NCBI GenBank assembly: GCA_900299025.1
Contig: OMIE01000097.1
Location: forward strand, 1-40,523
Origin: Burkholderiaceae bacterium
Lineage (GTDB): Bacteria > Pseudomonadota > Gammaproteobacteria > Burkholderiales > Burkholderiaceae_E
Length of the DNA stretch: 40,523 bases
Reading direction: 5' to 3'
Shown: positions 1-7,599 of the stretch, piece by piece
How positions within the stretch are numbered: the stretch's first letter is position 1
Layout: each line of letters starts with the position of its first letter
Translations under genes and position numbers: made by a program
Notes under the pieces: model-generated
What the model saw: the letters and a program-made list of their open reading frames with translations, nothing else
The model's database searches: none
Told to the model about the DNA's origin: nothing

Positions 1-576
1 ACCCATGTCGATCGCAGCCGATAAATCCAAATACCCGCTACCCTTGGAATCGGCCCAACCAAACAGGCTCGTGGTTGAACGCGAGTACTTCAGGGTCGCC
101 GGACCAAAGCTCAACGCTGCGTAGAGCTCGGTCGTGTTGGCGTTGTCGCCACCTGTAATCACATAGTTATTGCCTGGGTATTGATAGCGTAAAACGCCGA
201 CGTCAGCCATTAAGTCTTTGCTGAGCTCTGCCTTATAGCCCGCATAAAGGTCGACTTCGGAAGCACCCTTTCCGCCTGGCGCTGCGTCCTTAATCCACTT
301 GATATTGGTTGCCCAAACACCTGCATAAAGTCCATTGGGTAAACCCAAGTCAGCGCCGACTTGAATTGCAGGATCAAAGCGGGTTTGCGTGATGCCGCGA
401 TAGCGATAATCACTAACAAGCGCTGCATTTCCGGTTAGCGAAAACTTATCTTGAGCACTGACTGTTGATGGAACAGCTGAAGCTGCCCCCAATAAGCTGG
501 CCGTACCGAACAGTGCCGATAAGCTCGTATGTTTTGCGAAGTTCGTCAGGTTAAGGCGAGAGGTTTTGGTTTGCAT
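1..576 (-). CDS. TorF-family putative porin (Gcw_chp type), 3' end beyond window
   Basis: The first 192 codons of an outer-membrane beta-barrel protein are visible; the end lies off the left edge. A signal peptide with a small-residue stretch ending in SAQD (about residues 1-42) is followed by the family's opening pattern, a YRYRG(I/V)TQT motif near residue 57, then alternating strands rich in Tyr/Gly. Matches by eye to the TIGR02001/Gcw_chp family. The ATG at 576 has a GGAG 8 nt upstream. In several Burkholderiales this gene is the first of an operon with glnK and amtB (orf1/nlmA-glnK-amtB of Herbaspirillum); those genes would lie outside this window. A sigma-54 promoter and NtrC-type site upstream agree with nitrogen control. 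The transported substrate is unknown. Confidence 0.85.
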   Translation of the reverse strand, partial: MQTKTSRLNLTNFAKHTSLSALFGTASLLGAASAVPSTVSAQDKFSLTGNAALVSDYRYRGITQTRFDPAIQVGADLGLPNGLYAGVWATNIKWIKDAAPGGKGASEVDLYAGYKAELSKDLMADVGVLRYQYPGNNYVITGGDNANTTELYAALSFGPATLKYSRSTTSLFGWADSKGSGYLDLSAAIDMG

Positions 577-632
577 CACGTTGCTCCGTGTTAGGGGTCA
601 AAAGCCCGCAATTGAGGCGGTTTCTGAGCCAA

Positions 633-648
633 AGCAGAACTTGTGCCA
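633..648 (-). promoter_or_regulatory. sigma-54 (-24/-12) promoter for the porin gene
   Basis: Read on the minus strand the site is TGGCACAAGTTCTGCT. It matches the consensus TGGCACR-N4-TTGCW except for one T, with GG and GC exactly 10 nt apart. Transcription should begin near 622, giving a leader of about 45 nt before the ATG at 576. Confidence 0.75.
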
Positions 649-724
649 AAAGGGATGGTGCTATCGCGCTAAGCCAGCGCATAAGCGTCCGAATCGAGCG
701 CGTTGACGCGGATAGATCACTAAG

Positions 725-741
725 AGCACCATGTCGGTGCA
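725..741. promoter_or_regulatory. NtrC-type enhancer dyad
   Basis: AGCACCATGTCGGTGCA is a 5-bp perfect inverted repeat with 5-nt centre. It differs from the NtrC consensus TGCACY-N5-GGTGCA at one position and resembles the E. coli glnA sites. Its centre is about 111 bp upstream of the predicted sigma-54 start, a normal enhancer distance. Weaker dyads of the same spacing lie at 664-680 and 742-758. Binding is inferred, not shown. Confidence 0.65.
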
Positions 742-848
742 TGCGCACTGTTATCGCACAGCGACGCTCGCATGCGGTATCGAGGCGGAAGGCATGGTCT
801 GCGCTCAGCGACTCGGGCAGCCCAAGAGCCCCTTTTGAAAGCACCCCT

Positions 849-2522
849 ATGCAACTTGCCCGTGTCGATAGTCTTGCACTGCTTGGCCTTAACGCCATTG
901 CAGTACGCATCGAAGTACAAATTGCCCGCGGCTTACCCGCGTTTCACCTCGTCGGACTTCCCGCTGCGCTTGTTCGCGAATCTCGTGAACGCGTACGCGC
1001 AGCAATGACCCAAAGTGGATTTGTCTTTCCTCAGCAGCGCCTGACGGTTAATCTTGCACCCGCCGACCTCCCCAAAGATAGCAACGGCTTTGAACTACCG
1101 ATTGCGCTTGGCATCCTGGTGGCAAGCCAACAACTGCCCGCCTCAGCTATCGAGGGCATTGTCTTTCTCGGCGAACTTTCGCTCGGTGGCCAGCTGCAAG
1201 CCGTGCGTGCGAGCTTTGCCTTAGGCCTGGGATTTGCGCGAAGTCTTGAACAGCGAGGGCTGGGAGCAGCCTACCAAAGCCGCCCGATCCTATGTGTGCC
1301 ACCAGCAAGCGCTGCTGAATGTGCGATGGCTTACGATGGACCGGTTTGGCAGGCGCCCGATTTACGCGCACTCTGTGAGTCGCTCATTGATGAGCAAGCG
1401 AGGCCATCGCTTGCCTACGCTTCAGTTGCCTACTCAAAAAGCGAACCCCTTGCCAGCCCATTGATGGCGCCCGCTACCACGCAGGATCTTATGGACTTAA
1501 AAGGCAATCCACTTGCCAAATTTGCGGCCTGCGTGGCTGCGAGCGGCGGACATCACCTCTTGCTGGTTGGGCCCCCAGGCTGTGGAAAAACCATGCTGGC
1601 TCAGACGATGGCATCGATCATGCCAGCGCCAAGCGAAACCACCCAGCGTGAGCAAATGGCTATGGCAAGCCTCAGGCGCTCTCGTGTCCTCCATGAAACG
1701 ATGCAACAGCCAGTATTCAGACAACCCCACCACAGCGCCTCGATGACTGCGCTGTGCGGAGGCGGATCACCGCCACGGCCTGGCGAGATTAGTCTTGCCC
1801 ATGGCGGCATCTTGTTTTTAGACGAACTCACTGAATTTGACCCTCGCGTGCTCGAAGCTTTACGCGAACCTTTGCAGGCCGGATCGATGCATTTAGCAAA
1901 AGGAACCCATAGCGCGGAATTTCCCGCCCGCTTCCAGTTGGTTGCAGCAAGTAACCCCTGCGCTTGTGGCTTTGCAAGTGGCCAAGCGCAAGCCTCATTG
2001 CCAAACACCCCCGACTCCACTCAAGTCATGAGGCGCGATTTCTGTATTTGCAGCCCCGAACGCCTGAGGCGCTATCAAGGTCGGATTTCAGGTCCCTTAC
2101 GCGATCGCATCGATTTGCAGGTGCAATGGCCTGCTGTGTCGACTGCACAACTCGAACGCGACTGGGCCTTTGATCTCATGTCAGCCATGTTTCAAGCGCA
2201 TGCGATCAAGACCGAGCAGCTTGACTCGGCTGCAGCGAAAAAGCTCGCACAGCTTTGCAGAGCGCTGCAGTTAAAGCGCCAGGGCCAGTTAAATGCGCAT
2301 TTGCAAGCGGCGCAATTGCTCGAGGTCACAGGGGTGGACCCTCAAACCGACCCTTTACTGAAAAAGCTTGCGAGCTTGGGCTTTTCTCAGCGCGCCTTAC
2401 ATGCGGTCATTCGGGTTGCGCAAAGCATTGCCGATATGTTTGGCATAGCGCGTATTGATGAGCGCTGTCTTGCCTTGGCGAGCCAATTACGAAGGCTGCC
2501 AAGCTTTGATCGCTCGACTTAA
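849..2522 (+). CDS. comM: ComM/YifB-family AAA+ ATPase (Mg-chelatase-like)
   Basis: 557-residue AAA+ protein. ComM is a hexameric helicase that promotes branch migration during integration of transforming DNA. Seen here: an N-terminal Lon-protease-S5-like domain (the typical ARG-PAF-LVGLP and RERVRAA motifs in the first 60 residues), Walker A GPPGCGKT at 241-248, Walker B ILFLDE ending at 325-326, and a C-terminal Mg-chelatase domain with arginine-rich sensor segments. The ATG at 849 is chosen because family homology begins there. The frame stays open back to 588, but that 87-codon extension is basic, low-complexity and overlaps the porin control region. With dprA elsewhere in the window, it suggests capacity for natural transformation. 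Convergent with otnI, 42 bp away. Confidence 0.93.
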   Translation: MQLARVDSLALLGLNAIAVRIEVQIARGLPAFHLVGLPAALVRESRERVRAAMTQSGFVFPQQRLTVNLAPADLPKDSNGFELPIALGILVASQQLPASAIEGIVFLGELSLGGQLQAVRASFALGLGFARSLEQRGLGAAYQSRPILCVPPASAAECAMAYDGPVWQAPDLRALCESLIDEQARPSLAYASVAYSKSEPLASPLMAPATTQDLMDLKGNPLAKFAACVAASGGHHLLLVGPPGCGKTMLAQTMASIMPAPSETTQREQMAMASLRRSRVLHETMQQPVFRQPHHSASMTALCGGGSPPRPGEISLAHGGILFLDELTEFDPRVLEALREPLQAGSMHLAKGTHSAEFPARFQLVAASNPCACGFASGQAQASLPNTPDSTQVMRRDFCICSPERLRRYQGRISGPLRDRIDLQVQWPAVSTAQLERDWAFDLMSAMFQAHAIKTEQLDSAAAKKLAQLCRALQLKRQGQLNAHLQAAQLLEVTGVDPQTDPLLKKLASLGFSQRALHAVIRVAQSIADMFGIARIDERCLALASQLRRLPSFDRST

Positions 2523-2564
2523 TCATGCAAAGTCCCATCAAAAATCAAGACGCAAGGTGAAACA

Positions 2565-3371
2565 TTAAAGCGCCCTCATCCATGCAAGCCCTCTGCTTGT
2601 ACCGCCAGGGCTCGGATCTGCGGGTCGGTACTCACAACCGATCCAACCTTGATAAGCCAAGCGATCGATCAAATCAAACAAAAAGCGATAGTTGATTTCG
2701 CCGCTATCGGGCTCATTGCGCTGCGGCACCGAGGCTATTTGGATATGGGCTGCACGCGCAAGCAAGCGCTCGATGTTTTTGGCAAGATCGCCGTGAACAA
2801 TTTGACAATGATACAAATCAAGCTGCAAAGCGAGTGCATCACTGCCAACTTCGTCCAAAATTTCAATCGCATCATCTTGTCGATTTAAAAAATAGCCTGG
2901 TATGTCGCGAGGGTTGATCGGCTCGATTAAGCCTCGCAGGCCCTCACTTGCTAGGCGCTTGGCGGCATAACGCAAATTGTTCACATAACAATAACGCATT
3001 GCTGAGCGATGCATCGCTTGCTGCTGCGCACTCCCGCTTATAACTTGCAAGCCCGCCATAACATGGACTTGCTTGGTACCGAGATGTTTTGCATAGCTGA
3101 TCGCAAGATCAAGTGCATCGCGAAACTCAGCCTCTCTTCCAGGTAGTGCAGCCAAGCCACGTTCACCAGCCTCCCAATGACCTGGTGGTAAATTAAAAAG
3201 AACGTTCTCTAAATTATGAGATTTAAGTTCTGCCTTTATTTGTTCTGGTGAAAAATCATAAGGAAACAAATACTCAACAGCCTTAAAGCCATCGGCGGCA
3301 GCTGCGCCGAAACGTTCTAAAAAAGGCAGCTCTGGATAAAGCATCGACAAATTGGCGGCAAATTGGGGCAT
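2565..3371 (-). CDS. otnI: 2-oxo-tetronate isomerase (hydroxypyruvate isomerase family)
   Basis: 268 residues, xylose-isomerase-like TIM barrel. OtnI interconverts 2-oxo-tetronate and 3-oxo-tetronate in threonate/erythronate breakdown. Recognised by the family start (ANLSMLYPELPFLERF), the VEYLFPYD strand, FNLPPGHWEAGERG, the metal/catalytic strand GLIEPINPRDIPGYF and the late H-Q-IAS segment. A strong GAGGA lies 6 nt before the ATG. It is the last gene of the ltnD-otnK-otnC-otnI run, 49 bp after otnC. By sequence alone it cannot be separated from classical hydroxypyruvate isomerase; the assignment rests on the neighbours. Confidence 0.88.
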   Translation of the reverse strand: MPQFAANLSMLYPELPFLERFGAAAADGFKAVEYLFPYDFSPEQIKAELKSHNLENVLFNLPPGHWEAGERGLAALPGREAEFRDALDLAISYAKHLGTKQVHVMAGLQVISGSAQQQAMHRSAMRYCYVNNLRYAAKRLASEGLRGLIEPINPRDIPGYFLNRQDDAIEILDEVGSDALALQLDLYHCQIVHGDLAKNIERLLARAAHIQIASVPQRNEPDSGEINYRFLFDLIDRLAYQGWIGCEYRPADPSPGGTSRGLAWMRAL

Positions 3372-3420
3372 GATCGTCCTCGGTGCTTTGCAAAAAAGGG
3401 GCTTAGTCTTGCGTGTTGAC

Positions 3421-4044
3421 TTATACGCTTTGTGGAAACTGCGTTAGAAGCGCTTCTCGTTGAGCCGCCGACAGACATCGACAGGCCTTGCCATGCAAGC
3501 GCAAATGAATCGCGGCGGTTTGCTCGAGCTCTTCGGCAGTGTCAGCTGCGGCCTCAAGGCTCGAACCCGCCACAACCGGACCATGGTGGGCAAGTAAAAG
3601 CGCATAAGCATGTTGCGAGGCTTCGCCAACGGCCTTGGCAAGCGAAAGATCGCCCGGCGCAAAATAAGGCAGCAGACGAAGGCGTCCGACTCGCATGACA
3701 AAATAGGCTGTGTAGGCTGGCAACACATCTTCTGGGTCGATATCGGCAAGCAACGATAAAGCAACCGATTGGCTGCCGTGCAGATGAACAATCGCTTTAG
3801 CCTTCGGACGGCTCGCATACATGGCCAAATGCAAGGCTGCCTCTTTGGTGGGCGGGTCTCCACCACAATGCCGACCGCTTGGATCAAGCGCTGATAAACG
3901 CTCCGGCGCAAGGCTATCGAGGCGAACGCCAGTGGGCGTCATTAAAAAGCCATCACCTTGTCGAATGCTGATGTTTCCGGTTGCACCATGGGTGTAGCCG
4001 CGCCGATGAAGGCTTGCGCCGAGTTGGCATAAGGCATCACGCAT
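3421..4044 (-). CDS. otnC: 3-oxo-tetronate 4-phosphate decarboxylase (class II aldolase family)
   Basis: 207 residues, class II aldolase/adducin fold. It would decarboxylate 3-oxo-tetronate 4-phosphate to dihydroxyacetone phosphate, the last step of the pathway. Visible: the ATGNISIR phosphate-binding segment, TKEAALHLAMY with the catalytic Glu, the zinc ligands in IVHLHGSQS, and a third His in LAHHGPVVAG. The ATG at 4044 overlaps the last 8 nt of otnK, indicating translational coupling; a longer open frame to 4152 lies inside otnK and adds residues foreign to the family. Length fits the family. Confidence 0.88.
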   Translation of the reverse strand: MRDALCQLGASLHRRGYTHGATGNISIRQGDGFLMTPTGVRLDSLAPERLSALDPSGRHCGGDPPTKEAALHLAMYASRPKAKAIVHLHGSQSVALSLLADIDPEDVLPAYTAYFVMRVGRLRLLPYFAPGDLSLAKAVGEASQHAYALLLAHHGPVVAGSSLEAAADTAEELEQTAAIHLRLHGKACRCLSAAQREALLTQFPQSV

Positions 4045-5425
4045 CAAGCAAATCCAAGGCCTTGGTGAAAAAGTCCTCTGCGCCAAAATTACCTGATTTG
4101 AGCGCCAGAGCGAAGCCTTGCAAGGATTCGGTCCATGGCACACCGGGATCAATTTGGGCGCCGATCTTAAGCAACTTCACATCAAGTGCTTGAACCACCG
4201 CTCCTGAAGTCTCACCACCTGCCACCACGAAACGTCTCACCCCGAAACGCTTGGCCTCTTTTGCGAGATCGGCCATCAAGGCTTCAATCCAGGCGCTGGC
4301 TATGTCGATACCGAGTGCATCTTGGACCTGCTTGACCGATTCGGCTTGCGCGGTGGCATAAACCAATAGCCTTGGAGGACGCGGCTTTGCATGTACAGCT
4401 TGTACGTTGGAGGTCTGCTCAAATAAGCGCGCAAGACAAGCTACATAGTCCTGCATCCAGGTGGCTTTTGCTCGTTCATCCCTGGCAAGCTTTAAAGGGT
4501 CTATTGCAAGCGATACATCGTTTGATGTTTTGGATTGTTGTAAGAAATGCTTGACCTGTGCCTGGCTGGCTAAGGAACATGAGCCGGAGAGAATCAGCCC
4601 TGGCCCGGTTTGCCGGGGTAAAAAGGCAACCGACTCATGGGGGTTTTGGCCACGGGGGTTTTGGCCCCTAGCACCAGGTGCTTCAAAACCAATAGCAATG
4701 CCCGAGCCGGCAACCACCAAGCTTTGCTCCATGACAAGCTTGCCAAGCACATGCAAATCCTGATCGCTTGTGGCATCAGCAATGGCCATGCGAACGCCGT
4801 CTGCCTTGAGTTGCTCGATGCGCTGAGCGATGGCCTTTGGACCTTGCGCGATTGTTTGATAGTCGATTAGACCGATGCGATGCTTAGATTGTCGCTGCAA
4901 GACTCGAACCAGGTTGCTGTCGGTCATCGGCGTGAGCGGGTGATCCTTCATGCCCGAGTCAGAAAGCAACTGGTCACCGACAAACAAGTGGCCGCGAAAC
5001 ACGGTACGACCTCCTGCGGGAAAGGCCGGGCAAACGATGGCAAAGTCAGCTTTGAGCGCATCCATCAAGGCATCGGCAACCGGCCCGATATTGCCTTTAT
5101 CGGTCGAATCAAAGGTCGAACACACCTTAAAGTAGCAGCGCTTTGCGCCCTGGGCTTGCAGCCATTGCCAGGCTTGCAAGGACATAGCTTGGGCTTGAAG
5201 CGGATCGATGGTTCTAGATTTCAAGGCGACAACCACCGCATCGGTTTGGGCAAAAAGTTGCTTCTCATCGAGCGGCTCGCCCGCTGCATTGACAAAGCTT
5301 TTGCCTTCCTCGGGCAACCCTAATAGCTGCAAAGTACGCCAACCGGCGCGCACGAGATTATTGGCCAGATCGGTCGCACCAGTGAAATCGTCAGCGATGC
5401 AAGCCAGCGAAAGCGAAGCACTCAT
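4037..5425 (-). CDS. otnK: 3-oxo-tetronate kinase (four-carbon acid sugar kinase)
   Basis: 462 residues, DUF1537 family with an N-terminal substrate domain and a C-terminal nucleotide-binding domain. It phosphorylates 3-oxo-tetronate at C4. Key segments: CIADDFTGATDLANN at the N-terminus, STFDSTDKGNIGPV, CPAFPAGGRTVFRGHLFV, GSGIAIG, LSGSCS at the start of the second domain, and the glycine-rich VAGGETSGAV loop near the end. Start at 5425 is supported by GAGGG (5430-5434), which overlaps the ltnD stop codon; the two genes are 7 nt apart. The inter-domain linker carries a small in-frame tandem repeat (RGQNP twice). Slightly longer than usual for the family. Confidence 0.9.
   Translation of the reverse strand: MSASLSLACIADDFTGATDLANNLVRAGWRTLQLLGLPEEGKSFVNAAGEPLDEKQLFAQTDAVVVALKSRTIDPLQAQAMSLQAWQWLQAQGAKRCYFKVCSTFDSTDKGNIGPVADALMDALKADFAIVCPAFPAGGRTVFRGHLFVGDQLLSDSGMKDHPLTPMTDSNLVRVLQRQSKHRIGLIDYQTIAQGPKAIAQRIEQLKADGVRMAIADATSDQDLHVLGKLVMEQSLVVAGSGIAIGFEAPGARGQNPRGQNPHESVAFLPRQTGPGLILSGSCSLASQAQVKHFLQQSKTSNDVSLAIDPLKLARDERAKATWMQDYVACLARLFEQTSNVQAVHAKPRPPRLLVYATAQAESVKQVQDALGIDIASAWIEALMADLAKEAKRFGVRRFVVAGGETSGAVVQALDVKLLKIGAQIDPGVPWTESLQGFALALKSGNFGAEDFFTKALDLLDA
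4639..4666. repeat. 15-bp-period tandem repeat inside otnK
   Basis: GGGGGTTTTGGCC occurs at 4639-4651 and again at 4654-4666. The period is five codons, so it duplicates RGQNP in the OtnK linker without breaking the frame. It lies next to a GCACCAGGTGC palindrome at 4671-4681. Confidence 0.8.
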
Positions 5426-5432
5426 GTAGCCC

Positions 5433-6479
5433 TCAGCCTTGGTCGGTTTGTTTGGCGGGCAAGTCAATCCCCGTGAGTTTGGCAAAAAACTGGATCACTG
5501 CGGCATCGTCCTCAAGCCCGTGGCCCGCTGCGCTTGCTGCCAAATACATTTGGTGGGCGGTTGCCGAAAGCGGCAGCGGAAAAGGCAATTTGCGCGCGCT
5601 ATCGAGGACGATACCTAAGTCTTTGACAAAAATATTGACCGCCGATAAGGGCGTGTAATCGCCTTGCAAAATATGTGGAACGCGATTTTCAAACATCCAG
5701 GAGTTGCCTGCGCTATGGCTTATTACCTCATAAAGCGCATGTGGGTCGGCACCGCTGCGGATGCCAAGCGCCATGGCCTCGGCCGCAGCGGCGATATGGA
5801 CCCCTGCGAGCAATTGATTGACCATTTTTACGGTTGATCCAACACCGATCGCTTCGCTTAATTGATAGCACCTTGCTGATACCGCATCAAGCAAGGGCTT
5901 AACCTTGTCAAAGGCTTGCTTGGGCCCAGAGCCCATCACAGTCATCGAAGCTTGTGCAGCCTTTGCTGGCCCCCCTGAGACGGGCGTATCGAGCATAAGG
6001 ACTCCGTACTCAGCCACTCGTGTGGCCAAGGCACGCGCATCATCGGGCGCAACGGTTGCGCAGGCCAGGATGACCGAGCCTGCTCGCATGCGGCTTTGCT
6101 GAGGATCGGGGCCTAAAAGACCCTGCTCTTCAAAGAGCACCGCCTCGGTTTGAGCGGCATTGACCACCATCACCATCACCGCATCGCAATGGGCAAGCTC
6201 AGCCGCCCGCAAGCAGCTATGCCCGCCAAGATCGCTAAAGGCTTTACGCGTCGTATCGCGCAAATCGCAACCCCAAACTGAAAAGCCAGCACGCAACAGG
6301 CTCGAAGCGGCCCCAAAACCCATGGCGCCGAGACCAATGACACCAAACGAATGATTTGGACCAGGTTTGCCGCTTGAGGCCTCGGCCTCGCTGCCAACTG
6401 TGGTTATGCTTGACGCCTGAGTATCGCTTTGCGCGACTCGTTGCTGATTTGCGCGATTATCTTGATTCGGAGTGTTCAT
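5433..6479 (-). CDS. ltnD: L-threonate dehydrogenase (beta-hydroxyacid dehydrogenase family)
   Basis: 348 residues. Oxidises L-threonate at C2 to 2-oxo-tetronate with NAD, the entry step of the cluster. The Rossmann motif is GLGAMG at 49-54; the substrate loop DTPVSGGPAKAAQASMTVMGSG and the catalytic lysine K218 in TVKMVNQL mark the 3-hydroxyisobutyrate dehydrogenase superfamily. The identity as LtnD rests on linkage to otnKCI. The first 44 residues are a Gln/Ser/Asn-rich tail not expected in the family; no later ATG precedes the Rossmann fold, so the ATG at 6479 is kept with only a weak ribosome site (GAAG). Its start codon is one base from the start of the divergent gene. Confidence 0.87.
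   Translation of the reverse strand: MNTPNQDNRANQQRVAQSDTQASSITTVGSEAEASSGKPGPNHSFGVIGLGAMGFGAASSLLRAGFSVWGCDLRDTTRKAFSDLGGHSCLRAAELAHCDAVMVMVVNAAQTEAVLFEEQGLLGPDPQQSRMRAGSVILACATVAPDDARALATRVAEYGVLMLDTPVSGGPAKAAQASMTVMGSGPKQAFDKVKPLLDAVSARCYQLSEAIGVGSTVKMVNQLLAGVHIAAAAEAMALGIRSGADPHALYEVISHSAGNSWMFENRVPHILQGDYTPLSAVNIFVKDLGIVLDSARKLPFPLPLSATAHQMYLAASAAGHGLEDDAAVIQFFAKLTGIDLPAKQTDQG
6469..6472 (+). promoter_or_regulatory. Ribosome binding site deciding a GTG start
   Basis: GGAG lies 8 nt before the GTG at 6481. The next candidate, ATG at 6523, has no comparable site. It lies inside the ltnD coding region on the other strand. Confidence 0.55.
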
Positions 6480-6480
6480 C

Positions 6481-7599
6481 GTGTCGTCTTCAAATCCCAA
6501 GCATCCCATCGGCAGCGCTGCAATGCAACCCGGCACTGATCAAGCCGCTTGCTCACCAGTTGAATCCATCAAGCCCTTGCAAGGCTTTAAGGTGGTCGAA
6601 TTGCATGCAATCGGCCCGGTACCTTTTGCAGGCTACATCTTGGCTCAACTCGGTGCACAAGTCATACGGGTAAGCCCTCCTTCCGATCCACAACTTGGCG
6701 TTGGGGTATCGGCGCGTTTTGACTTGCTCAACAGCAACAAATCAGCCCATGCCCTAGACTTAAAGAGTCGCCAAGGTCTTGATGCGCTTGATGTCTTACT
6801 TGAGGATGCTGACCTCTTGCTCGAGGGCTTCCGACCGGGAGTTTTAGAGCGCCTAGGACTTGAGCCAAAGACCGTTCTTGAGCGTCACCCAAGACTTGTC
6901 ATCGGCAGGCTTTCAGGTTGGGGTCAACAAGGGATCTGGGCCGATCGTGCTGGCCACGATATCAATTATCTGGCTGTGGCGGGTATTCTTCATGCCATCG
7001 GCCCCTCCCAAACACCCGTTGTCCCATTGAATTTGATTGGTGATTTCGGCGGAGGCACCATGCATTTATTGCTCGGTGTTTTGTGTGCCCTCTTGCAGCG
7101 CAGCCAAAGCGGCAAAGGCATGGTGGTGAGCACCAGTATTCTGGCAGCCTCGGTTGGCCTGACACCAATGTTTTACGGACTGATTGCAGCGGGCATTTGG
7201 CATTTGCAACGCGAGAATAATTTGCTCGATGGCGCAGCACCGTTTTATCGTGTGTATCGTTGTGCAGATGATAAATATGTTGCTGTGGGTGCCATCGAAG
7301 CTAAGTTTTATCGCGAACTCTTAAAGCTTACCGGACTCGAGGGCAGGCTCGATGCCAGCAAACAACACGATCGGGCAAGTTGGCCTGCAAGTGCTGAGGC
7401 CTTGGCTCAAGCCTTTGCCGGCAAGACACGCGATCAGTGGGCATCGCTTGCCGAACGTGTCGATGCCTGCGTTGCACCAGTGCTCGATTTCATCGAGGCA
7501 AGTCAATATGCTCACAATCTTGATAACGCACTTTATGAACAAGGCGAGCAACAGGCTTTCGTGCGCCCCGGTCAGGTCTTAGGATTTAGCCGCTTGTGA
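6481..7599 (+). CDS. Family III CoA-transferase, alpha-methylacyl-CoA racemase type
   Basis: 372 residues from the GTG start, CaiB/BaiF fold. The N-terminal GFKVVELHAIGPVPFAGYILAQLGAQVIRV, the EGFRPGVLERLGL helix and the RLSGWGQQG and AGHDINYLAVAGILHAIG segments are those of alpha-methylacyl-CoA racemases, which epimerise 2-methylacyl-CoA thioesters. The three racemase catalytic positions are present: H159 (GHD), D188 (GDFGG) and E273, spaced 29 and 85 apart, nearly as in mycobacterial MCR (126/156/241). That argues for racemase rather than transferase chemistry. It diverges from ltnD and overlaps the transporter gene by 21 bp tail-to-tail. A role in threonate use is not obvious; it could be a neighbour with no shared role. 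Confidence 0.85.
   Translation: MSSSNPKHPIGSAAMQPGTDQAACSPVESIKPLQGFKVVELHAIGPVPFAGYILAQLGAQVIRVSPPSDPQLGVGVSARFDLLNSNKSAHALDLKSRQGLDALDVLLEDADLLLEGFRPGVLERLGLEPKTVLERHPRLVIGRLSGWGQQGIWADRAGHDINYLAVAGILHAIGPSQTPVVPLNLIGDFGGGTMHLLLGVLCALLQRSQSGKGMVVSTSILAASVGLTPMFYGLIAAGIWHLQRENNLLDGAAPFYRVYRCADDKYVAVGAIEAKFYRELLKLTGLEGRLDASKQHDRASWPASAEALAQAFAGKTRDQWASLAERVDACVAPVLDFIEASQYAHNLDNALYEQGEQQAFVRPGQVLGFSRL

Noticed and set aside
588-848. In-frame 87-codon extension upstream of comM
   Set aside because: Basic, low-complexity, outside the family, and it runs through the porin sigma-54/NtrC control region; the ATG at 849 matches the family start.
577-848. A ubiK (YqiC-like) gene expected near comM in some relatives
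   Set aside because: No frame on either strand here encodes a ubiK-like coiled-coil protein.
2098-2120. GCGATCGC octamers (also near 14945), resembling cyanobacterial HIP1
   Set aside because: Only two copies noticed, no sign of genome-wide enrichment, and the gene content is betaproteobacterial; a count over the genome would decide.
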